Shown piece by piece: positions 55,606-64,000 of a stretch of 64,000 nucleotides of DNA (position 1 is the stretch's first letter; each line of letters begins with the position of its first letter). The DNA is taken from assembly GCF_035046485.1 (NCBI RefSeq), contig NC_085138.1, positions 63,604,580 through 63,668,579 of the forward strand, given 5' to 3'. This DNA comes from Aedes albopictus. Taxonomy: Eukaryota > Arthropoda > Insecta > Diptera > Culicidae. Made by a program: the position numbers and the translations under genes. The notes beneath the pieces were generated by a model, which was given only the letters and a program-made list of their open reading frames with translations, did not search any database and was not told the DNA's origin.

Positions 55606-56297
55606 AAGGTGGTGAATGCGGCTAAGACAAAGTACATGCTGGTAGGTGGGACTAAGCGAGACAGGACAAGCCTTGGCAGCAATGTTACGATAGACGGGGA
55701 TACTTTCGAGGTGGTAGAAGAATTCGTCTACCTCGGTTCCTTGCTAACGGCTGACAATAACGTGAGCCGTGAAATACGAAGGCGCATCATCAGTGGAAGT
55801 CGGGCCTATTATGGGCTCCAGAAGAAACTGCGATCAAAAAAGATTCACCCCCGCACCAAATGTACCATGTACAAGACGCTAATAAGACCGGTGGTTTTCT
55901 ACGGACACGAGAGATGGACAATGCTCGAGGAGCATTCGGAGTTTTTAAGCGACGCGTGCTAAGGACGATCTTCGGCGGTGTGCAGGAGAATGGTATGTGG
56001 CGGAGAAGGATGAACCACGACCTCGCTGCACTCTACGGTGAACCCAGCATCCAGAAAGTGGCCAAAGCCGGAAGGATACGGTGGGCAGGGCATGTTGCAA
56101 GAATTCCGGACAACAACCCTGCAAAGTTGGTGTTTGCTAACCATCCGGTTGGTACAAGAAGGCGTGGAGCGCAGAGAGCACGATGGGCGGACCAGGTGGA
56201 GCGTGATCTGGCGAGTGTTGGGCGTGACCGACGTTGGAGAACTGCAGCTGCAAATCGAGTATTATGGCTGCAAATTGTTGATTCAGTATTATCATGA
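55606..56297 (+). pseudogene. RTE LINE: C-terminal domain, one frameshift
   Basis: NAAKTKYMLVGGTKRDRTSL, then EFVYLGSLLTADNNVSREI and TLIRPVVFYGHERWTMLEEH read in one frame to a stop at 55962. A shift near 55925 continues as FKRRVLRTIFGGVQENGMW, GRIRWAGHVARIPDNNPAKL and RRGAQRARWADQVERDLASV to 56297. This is the conserved RTE tail, function unknown, matching 2165-2512 and 38786-39100 (minus). Confidence 0.85.
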
Positions 56298-56314
56298 ATT
56301 TGATGTTAACTAAA

Positions 56315-56680
56315 TAAATAAAATCTTACGTATGGGAGTTTCCTACACATTACAAATAGGTGAAATTGAACCGTTACGCCTCGAGGGTAGGTTTACAAAC
56401 CATTAGATAAATCTCAGCATGTTATCGGCAGATTTTTGAGACTCCAGGAAAGATAGGGTAACCAAATCCGTGGTGAACTTTGGTCGTTGGCTGCAGGAAA
56501 GGGAGGTTCGCTTCTGCACACCTGAACGTCTGTTCTCCAAGAGCTGCTACTCACAGCAGCGTTCGTTCCCCATGTTTCCCAATGAAGGACTCTTAACTCA
56601 CCATACATACTTACTTTCAGTCCTGAGCACCCACGATGATGCATCCTAAATGATTTCCTGTGGTCAGGTCAAGAATTCCA
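56315..56680. other. Short spacer between the RTE copy and satellite
   Basis: No gene or repeat recognised. Confidence 0.3.
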
Positions 56681-59600
56681 GAACTGCTACAGAGATTCCT
56701 CGAAGAATTCCTCCACGAACTCCTCTTAGGATTTCTCCAAGAATTTCATCTGTGATTTCTTCAGGATTTTTTCCTGAGATTCCTCCAAGAATTCCTCAAG
56801 AGATTCACCCGAAAATTTCTTCTGTGATTCTTTCAGGAACAACTCCAGGGAAATTCCTCCAAGGATTCCCCCTGGAACTCTTTATAGAATTCCTTAAGGA
56901 GTTTCTCTTGTTATTGCTTCCTTTATTCCTCCTGGGGAGATATTCCTCAAGGAGTTCCTCAACGAACTCTTCTTTGGATTCCTTCAGGATTTCTAAGAAT
57001 TTCAGAATTCCATGTGCGGTTTCTTCAGGAATTCTTCCTGGGATTCCTCGAGGAATTCCTCAAGGGATTCCTCCACGAATTTCCACAGGGATGCTTCCAC
57101 GAATTATTCCAGGGATTCCTCTGGAAATTGCTGCAGGGATTCCTCTAAAAATTCTTCCAGGGATTCCTACATAAATGCCTCTAGAGATTCCTCTAGGAAT
57201 TCTTCTACAGATTTCTCCAAGAGTTTCTCCAGAGATTCCTCCGAGATTCCCCTAGTATTCCTCCAGAAGGGATTCCCGAGTGAAATCCTGGCGAAATTCT
57301 TGGAGGAATCCAGAGATTCCTCCAAGAGTTTTGCCAGGTTTCAATCGGATATTCCTTCTGTGATACTTTCTGAAACATCAATAAAAATTAAAAAAAAAAG
57401 CTTTCTGAAACAACTTATTTTAAAAAATCCTCCAAATATTCCCCCTGGAACTCTTTTAAGGATTCCTTCAAGAATTCCTCCTTGTATTTTTTAAGAAACT
57501 CCTTCAGGAACTTATTAAGTACTTCCTCCACGAACTGTTCAGATATTGCCTTAGGAAATCCTCTTGAAATTGCGTCCGGGATTCCTTCTGGAGTTACTTC
57601 AGGAATTCCTCTAGGGATTTCTTCACGAATTGCTCCACGAACTCTTCTAAGGATTCCATCAGAATTTCTCAAAGAATTCCATTTGCGATTATTTCGAAAA
57701 TTACTCCTGGTGTTCCTCCAGATTCTTCTGGGAATTCCTGTAGGGATTTCTTAAAAAAAAAACAGGAATTCTTCCATATATTCCGCCAGAAATTCCTCTA
57801 GAGATTTCTCCAGGAGTTCCTCTAGCCTATCCTCTAGGCATCCCTCCAGAAATGCATACAGGAATTCATTCAGGAACTTCTCCAAGAATTCCTCCAGGGA
57901 TTCTTTCTTGGATTCTTGTAGAGATTTCTCCATGAATTCTTTCAGCGATTCCTGCAGGTATTCCTTCAGATATTCCTCCAGGAATTGCTTCACGGTCTCC
58001 TCCAGGAATTACTCCAGGAACTCATTCAGGAATTCTTCAAGAGATTTATCGAAAGATTTTTTCAGAGACTCTTACAAGAATTTCTCAAAAGATTTCTCTA
58101 GGAATTTCTTCAAGGATTTTTCCAAGAATTCCATGAGAAATTCTCTTAGGCATTCTCCCAGGAATTTAAATAGGAATTAATCCAGGAATTCTTCCAGAGA
58201 TTCGTTCTTGGATTCTTGCAGAGATTTCTCCAGGAATTCTTTCAGAGATTCGTCCAGCTATTTCTTCATATATTCCTCCAGGGATAGCTTCAGGGACTCC
58301 TCCAGGATTTCATCCAGGAATTTCTCCGAGGTCTCCTCGAAGAATACCTCCGAAAACAACCCCAGGAATTTCTTCAGTAATACCTCCAAGAATTTCACCA
58401 GGATTTTTTCTGGGAATTCCTTCATAAATTCTGTCAGCAATTCATCCAGGAATTTCCTCAGGAAATCCTTCACGGATTCCTTCTAAAAATCATCCAGGAT
58501 TTTCTCTAGGAATACCTTCTGGATTTTTTCCAGGAATTTTCCAGAATTTCCTCCAGGAATTGCTGAATGGATTTCTCTAGGAATTTCGCTAATAATTTCT
58601 CCTGGAACTTCTTCAGGGATTTTCCAGGGATTTCTCCGCGAATTTTTCCAGGGATTCTTTCAGTAAATCCTTCGAAGATTTTTCCAGAAATTCCTTCAGA
58701 AATTCTTCTGGAAATTCCTCCAGGGATTCTCAAGGGATTGCTTCAAGAATTTCTCCCATAGGTACTCTAGAGCATCGCTTCCCAACCTCGCGACCCCCCA
58801 GTCTGTTGTCACCCCGCTTTTCGTAGAACAATCGCAGCGTGCCTGCAAGCAGTTGGGGGTCGCGAAACAAAGGTTGGGAAACCGTGCTCTAGAGAATCCT
58901 CCAGTAATTGTTTCATGAATTCCTCTAGGGATTCCTCTAGAAATTCCTTCAGGGATTCTTCCAATAATTCCCACAGGAATACCTCCAGGCTTTCCTCCTT
59001 CCATGAATTTCTCTGGGAATTGGTCCAGGAATTGCTCCTGGACAACCCTCAAAAATTTTGTCGTCAACTTCTCCAGGAATTTCTCTTGGAAATCCTCCAG
59101 GAATTTCTGCACAAATTCTTCCAGGAAATTTTTCGGGAATACTTCAGGAATTTTTCAGGGGTTTCTCTAGGAATATTTCCAGAGATTACTTCAGGAATTG
59201 CTTCAGGGATTCCTCCAGAGATTTCTCCACGATTTTTTCCAGGGATTTTCCCAGGAAGATTCCTTCTGGAAATCCTCCAGGAGTTTTTCCAGGAAATCCT
59301 CCAGAAATTCCTCCAAGGATTCTTTCCTGAAATCCTCTAGGGATTTCTGCAGAAATTGTTCCAGGAAACTCTCCAGGAATATCTTCAGGATTCGTTTTGG
59401 AATTCCTCCAGACATTCCACTAGGAATTCTACCAAAGATTCCTCCAGGAATGGCTTCAGAGATTTCTCCACAATTTTTTTCCACGGATTCCTTCCAAAAA
59501 TTTCTTCAAGAGTTTCTCCAGGAATTTTCCAGGAATTGCTCCTGACCATCTTTCCGAAATTATGTCAGCAGTTTCTCCAAGAAAATCTCCAAGAAATCTT

Positions 59601-61420
59601 CGAGGGATTTCCTCGGAGATTTTTTCAGGGATTCCTCCAAGCATTCCTATAGATATGCCTCCAGGGATTACTTCAGGGATTGATTCCTCCATATATTTCC
59701 CAACGTATTTCTCCAGTGATTTTCCCAGAGATTCCTCCAATAAATCCTTTGAAGATTCCTTCAGGAACTCTTCCAGAAATTCCTCAAAGGATTCTTTCAG
59801 GAAATCCTCCTGTAATTTTTCAAGGGATTTTTTTCAGAAATTTCTCCAGGAATTTCTCCCAGAATTCCTCTAGAGATTACTCCAGGAATTCTTCCAGGGA
59901 TTGCTCTTAGAATTTATCAAAGAATTTCTCCAGGATTTCTCCAGGAATTCTTCCAGGGATTACTCCAAGAATTTCTCCTCGAAATTCTCCAGGAATTCCT
60001 GCTGGATCTTATCCAAGAATTGCTTCAAAAATTCCTCCAGAGTTTATACCAAAAATTTGTTCAGAAGTTCCTCCAGGAATTCGTTCAGGAATCTCTCGAG
60101 ATTTTTCCAGGAATTGTTTCAGGGATTCCTCCTGGAATTCTTTTAAAAATTTCTCTAAGAATTCCTCTAAAGATTCCCTCAGAAGATTTCCTCTAGGAAT
60201 TCCTTAAGAGATTTCTTCTGAAATTCCTTCCTGATTTTTTTTTCAGTAATTTTCCAGGAATTCTTCCCAGAATTCCTCTGGAGATTTCTCCAGGAATTCT
60301 TCCAGGGATTACTCCAAGAATTTCTCCTGGAAATTCTCCAGGAATTCCTGCTGGGTCTCATCCAAGAATTGCTTCAGAAATTCCTCCAGGGTTTACACCA
60401 GAAATTTGTTCGAAAGTTCCTCCAGGCATTCTCTTAGGAATCTCTCGAGATTTTTCAGGGTATTGCTTCAGGGATTCCTCCAGGAATTCCTTTTAAAATT
60501 TCTCTAAGAATTCCTCCAAAGATTTCCTCAGAGAGATTTCTTCTGAAATTCCTTCCTGTTTTTTTTTTCAGAAATTTTTCCATGAATTCCTCCCAGAATT
60601 CCTCTGGAGATTTCTCCAGCAATTCTTCCAGAAATTCCAGGTATACTTCCAGAAATTCCTGCAGGGATTGCTCCGGGAATACCTTAAGTGATTTCTTCAG
60701 AAGTTCATCTCAGTTTCTCTTCAAAAATACATTAAGGAGCTCTTCCAGAAATTTAAAAAAATCTTCAATCACCTTTTTCAGGGATATTCCCAAGAATATT
60801 TCCAGGATTACCTGATAATTTTTTAATTGCTCTAAAAATTTCTTGAAAAAATTCTCCAGCGACTAGTATTAAAAGATTATTTAAAAAGGATGCATACAGG
60901 AATCAGGAAATTATCCAGGGAGTCTTTCAGGAATCCATCCAGCAGTTTTTTTCAGAAGTTTACTCAGGGATTCCATTAGCAATTCTTACAATAAGCGAGA
61001 TAATAAGTCCTTCAGTAGTTCTTGCAAGCAACACACATGCCACAAATGAGTCACCCACGGCACCGCAGGTTCTGGTTGCGTAGAAGTCGCTGTGACTTAC
61101 TTCAAACATATAAGAACTTACATGCTAAAAGTGCTTTCGGACATTTCTCCGGGGAATCCTTCAAAGAGAAATTCTTCCAGGGATTTCTCCAGGAATTTCT
61201 CTGCACCAATATTTTTTCTAGGAATTGTTTCCTAAATTCCTCCAAACATTTCTTTTGAATAAAGTCCAGGATTTTTTTCAAAAATTTCATTGTTTGAGAA
61301 TTTTTCGAAAATACCTACAGCAAAATTCTTCAAGAATTTCTCTAGACATTTCTTTCTGAAATTCTCATAGGAATAACTCGAGGGTTTCCTCCAGTGATAG
61401 TTTCAAGGCTTTTATAAGAA
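56680..61420. repeat. ~4.7-kb 12-bp AGGAATTCCTCC satellite array
   Basis: Almost unbroken succession of AGGAATTCCTCC variants (GGGATTCCTCC, AGAATTTCTCC and others) in 12-base steps. The unit contains the palindrome AGGAATTCCT, and 12 is divisible by three. Long frames therefore open on both strands with 4-residue periods (NSSR/DSSR, GIPP, EFLQ). Longer-range duplications are visible, for example 57905-58190 with 58205-58490. A 114-bp MITE lies at 58773-58886. A non-satellite patch lies at about 61025-61140. Confidence 0.9.
58773..58886. mobile_element. hAT-like MITE, 114 bp, 8-bp target duplication
   Basis: CTCTAGAG flanks both sides (58765-58772 and 58887-58894). The ends are CATCGCTTCCCAACC and, inverted, CACGGTTTCCCAACC, similar to hAT (Charlie-like) CAGNGGTTCCCAACC ends. 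TCGCGACCCCC and GGGGGTCGCGA follow inside as further inverted sequence. Confidence 0.85.
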
Positions 61421-61439
61421 TTCTAACTAAATAATCTGC

Positions 61440-62195
61440 AAATAAAATGTATAAATTTACACTTCAATTCTTGGCATCATACGAATTAGGATCCTTTCGC
61501 TGCCCAGCTTTGTTTTTGTTTATGGAATCAAGATTTTCGACTTTTTCAATAAGGTGTTACAATTTGAACTGATCGTTCCTGTTTTCGCCTATTTCCTAGT
61601 GGGCATCACCCGATAAAAATAGTAACTGCACCGTTTAAAGATTCCACACTGTCACCGCCTAGAGCTCATCAATTTCACTCGCCGGTCCAATTATGCAAAT
61701 TGCGTTTTCTCCCTCCCACACGGATCCGCCATCTGCCAACCAACAACCTACCTACCTTGGACCAAACTGCGCCAGCAGCCAACAAATGAATAAATTATGT
61801 TAAAAGTCGATTTATTCTCCTATTAACGTGTGTGCTGTCCGCACCGGACGAATCGGCCTCTATTCCGAGCGCGGTGCGATCTGCAAGTCTCGACCAACAA
61901 CAACGGGTTGCAATGCAGTGCAGCGATCGCCGCGCACAGACAGGAACCAAATAGCAATCCGGTCTCACAAATGGAGCATATCACCACCACCACCTATGGG
62001 TGGCGGGTGAGAAGTGCGGCTGCAGTGCTACTAGTTAAATTGAAATGGATGTTCGCCGGCTGCGGCGGATACGTGCGCGGTGGTGATCCCTCGATTAAAT
62101 TGATTGTCGTCGCTGGCTGCCTGCAATGCTAAAAACAGCGCGCATCACTTGCTCCAATAGATGATAATAATAGCATCGCACAGTGTTTTATTTCG
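61440..62195. other. Unique-looking sequence
   Basis: Balanced composition and no repeat ends. An octamer ATGCAAAT lies near 61693. The 100-codon frame 61830-62132 has no family resemblance. Could be host DNA. Confidence 0.3.
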
Positions 62196-62199
62196 CCGA

Positions 62200-62780
62200 T
62201 TTCGCGATCAAAATTGAATATCTTCAAAACTAATGATTTTAGGTACATGTTGTCTTCGGAGAAGTTTTTTGATGAAAAAGGGCGCATATTTTGCCAAAAT
62301 CAGTTTGATGATTAATCCACCTAAAAGTGAGTTAGAAAATTTATTTTTTCTAAACTCACTTTTAGAGCCAAGGTGTCTTCGGCAAAGTTGTAGAGAATCA
62401 AAATACAAAAAACTTTACCAAAGACACCAATGTCCTATGTCTTCAAAATTTTGAGATATAAAGAATTTAGTATAAAAACCCCTTAAAACCTGTATTTTCA
62501 GTATAACTCTTGACTGGTATTTTATTAGTTTTTCAAACCTTCTACGAAGTTATCACAAATGACAAAATACATGTTTTTGTAGAAGGAATCAAGATTCTAT
62601 CTCTTATAGGAAAAAAGTTATTACAGATTTTCTCCTTATTTTAGGTCAACTTTAACCTTAAAAATCTCCATTCTACGCAAAATTACGCAGCTGAAATTTT
62701 GACAGCTGTTTCTTCTATGCTTTTACTATCACGTAACGGTAATAACTTTTGTACACTTCAGGAAATATGGCCTTTTTTAC
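62200..62780 (-). repeat. Repeat related to the element at 1-557, opposite orientation
   Basis: GATTAATCCACCTAAAAGTG (about 62309-62328) is the reverse complement of 59-78. CTTCGGCAAAGTTGTAGAGA and AAGACACCAATG are further words shared with the 1-30 and 21225-21255 region. Identity outside these words is low, so this is a distant relative. Confidence 0.5.
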
Positions 62781-63151
62781 TAAACAAACGAAATGACATT
62801 GCTCTCGTGGAAGCTGATTGATTTTCGACCAGATATAGTTCTCTTGGAGGAAGACAGTTCTTCATGGGAAAGCTTCACAGGTTTATCGAAGTACTTTGAG
62901 TGTTTGGCGAAAATATTATGCTCTGAACGACCGTGCTTCACCCAAAGCCTATTGAAATAGTTGCAGAGATTCCCAATCGTTTTCTCGATTTTTGATCCCT
63001 TCTCTGGGGAATAATCGGAATTGATACCTTGCACACGAAGAATATGTACGCAAATCGCCCGTTTTTTATCAATGTAGTTTCCGCCAGCATTCTTCCAAAT
63101 AGAGAACAAATGGCGTTTATCGATTTTCACTAGAGTCAGATAAACAAACAA
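62780..63151 (-). CDS. Unrecognised 123-residue protein, possibly element-encoded
   Basis: An uninterrupted ATG-to-stop frame of non-repetitive, soluble-looking composition, rich in Lys, Ser and His, in a region of otherwise stop-filled DNA. N-terminal YLTLVKIDKRHLFSIWKNAG is followed by KTIGNLCNYFNRLWVKHGRS and a basic C-terminal ELSSSKRTISGRKSISFHES. The layout (Trp-rich helical block, then a GRxSxSFxES-like basic end) loosely recalls repetitive, uncharacterised invertebrate proteins that end in GRP-x-SF-x-x-x-S-x-RTKRRK. That is recollection, not a match I can show. There is no signal peptide or membrane segment. It may be a fragment of a transposon protein or a chance frame. Confidence 0.35.
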   Translation of the reverse strand: MFVYLTLVKIDKRHLFSIWKNAGGNYIDKKRAICVHILRVQGINSDYSPEKGSKIEKTIGNLCNYFNRLWVKHGRSEHNIFAKHSKYFDKPVKLSHEELSSSKRTISGRKSISFHESNVISFV

Positions 63152-63477
63152 AAATTAGTCGTAGTAGTAAGTTCGACACATCAGTGAACAAAATTTTCTT
63201 TCCTAAAGGGCGATTTGCAGCAGAACACAAATACCCCTTCACTGATTTTCTTTATGCACGGAAAATGCCTTGCCTAAATCGCTCAGTCAAATGCCAGCCA
63301 CCCATAAAATTCAACGACTTATTCATTTGGTACTGTTTTATTGCTTTTAGTGTATTGTGAATTTATTTGATAACCACTTAGAAATTTGGATAAATAATAT
63401 ACATACCTGTTGGTCCCGCCATTTCACAAAAATATAATATTTCACTTAAAAACGGCAATCGTGATATCTTCTAATTA
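63152..63477. other. Intergenic sequence, nothing recognised
   Basis: No repeat ends or frames of interest. Confidence 0.3.
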
Positions 63478-63643
63478 GGCAGCATCCATTTATAACGTTA
63501 CGCTAAAATCGACATTTTTAGACCCCCCCTCCCCCCTCCGTAACGCTTTTTGTATGAAAATCCTAAAATGTTTGTATGGAGCGTAACGCTTGGCCATACT
63601 CCCCCCCTCCCCCTAGAGCGTTACGTAATTTGTGGACGGCGCC
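63478..63643. mobile_element. MITE with GGC-GTCCA-ACGTTACGC-type ends
   Basis: The left end GGCAGCATCCATTTATAACG, then TTACGCT, is the imperfect inverse of the right end (AGCGTTACGTAATTTGTGGA, then CGGCGCC). The core has two C runs (ACCCCCCCTCCCCCCTCCG and CCCCCCCTCCCCC). A decayed relative lies at 14545-14656. Confidence 0.7.
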
Positions 63644-63649
63644 TTACAC

Positions 63650-64000
63650 TAGAGCTCAATACGTTGCAACGCGTTGATCCGCACTTTCAGAAAGCGCCAG
63701 ACACTCTGGTGAACAATTTTGATTTTCCCCGATGTGAACGCAACACTTGTTTGCGCTTTCTGATTGGTTGTCAGTCAGCGTTTTTTGTTTAATGGTTTCA
63801 TAGAGAAACGTTTCCCTATGAAAACAAACATGTTCTCCCAGTGAGCCAAAAAGAGAAAGGTGATCAAACGTCAGATACCTTTATGTGATAATATACTGAC
63901 TGAATAGGTCTAGGTGTGAGATACAATCGCGAGTGTCTTTTTTTATTTCTCATTTGTCATACAATAGGACTGGTAGGACAGGTGCAGGAGATATGCCTGT
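63650..64000. other. End of window, nothing recognised
   Basis: GAAACGTTTCCCTATG-type short dyads around 63805-63825, but no defined element or gene. Confidence 0.3.

Larger units (their letters stand above)
53285..56310 (+). mobile_element. RTE-clade (JAM1-like) LINE, 5'-truncated, carrying two MITEs
   Basis: Runs from the middle of the endonuclease (KYEREYDRCPNHDVKIIIGD, about 53300) through linker and reverse transcriptase to the RTE tail and a short AAATAAATAAA end near 56310. It is interrupted by MITEs at 53750-54072 and 55430-55605. It is the longest of about eight RTE pieces here and serves as the reference for identifying the others. No intact ORF remains. Confidence 0.85.

Noticed and set aside
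56650..60815. Many long frames on both strands rich in NSSR/DSSR, GIPP or EFLQ
   Set aside because: Products of a 12-base satellite whose period is divisible by three. The 4-residue periodicity and presence on both strands show they are not genes.

Overview
The window reads as repeat-dense, non-coding DNA from an Aedes-type (culicine) mosquito. The grounds are a Feilai-like tRNA-derived SINE, several RTE-clade (JAM1-like) LINE copies, LOA-clade (Lian-like) LINEs with an RNase H domain, many short inverted-repeat MITEs, and long 12-bp AGGAATTCCTCC-type satellite arrays. I found no host protein-coding exon, rRNA, true tRNA or CRISPR array that I would defend. Two assembly gaps of exactly 500 N lie at 20453-20952 and 45953-46452.

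Layout. 1-9.8 kb: a 557-bp interspersed repeat (second copy at 21239), a SINE, an RTE 3' end, pyrimidine-rich DNA, a MITE candidate, and an array of ~150-bp tandem units split by an ~860-bp insertion. 9.8-20.4 kb: MITEs (294 bp, a ~600-bp Tc1-like element, two related ~200-bp copies), long T/C-rich tracts that mimic membrane proteins, and a degenerate satellite holding a 141-bp hAT-like MITE. 21-26 kb: the second 557-bp copy joined to an RTE reverse-transcriptase scrap, then a ~1.84-kb element bounded by inverted arrays of CAAAAGGCTGAA, then more satellite. 26-31.6 kb: MITEs, a decayed RTE copy, and a SINE-like insertion containing a perfect 99-bp-arm hairpin. 31.6-36.4 kb: an antisense, decayed LOA LINE bracketed by sense RTE fragments and interrupted by a 233-bp MITE. 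38.6-39.2 kb: an antisense RTE 3' end. 39.6-44.3 kb: the best-preserved element, a LOA LINE with an intact ORF1 and an ORF2 with two visible lesions. 46.8-51.2 kb: a 958-bp element with 31-bp perfect inverted ends, a second satellite type, a Feilai SINE, and a 2194-bp foldback element with a perfect 9-bp target duplication. 53.3-56.3 kb: an RTE copy carrying two MITEs. 56.7-61.4 kb: a ~4.7-kb satellite with higher-order structure and a 114-bp hAT-like MITE. 61.4-64 kb: unique-looking sequence, a repeat related to the one at position 1, an unrecognised 123-codon reading frame and one more MITE.

The LINE proteins form the only coherent molecular system: a DUF4780-like ORF1 protein plus an endonuclease/reverse transcriptase/RNase H ORF2 for target-primed reverse transcription. 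The SINEs and MITEs are non-autonomous passengers. The most distinctive structures are the foldback element with its 9-bp duplication (48971-51182), the perfect hairpin inside an 11-bp duplication (29424-29717), and the element ended by inverted CAAAAGGCTGAA arrays (22341-24178).
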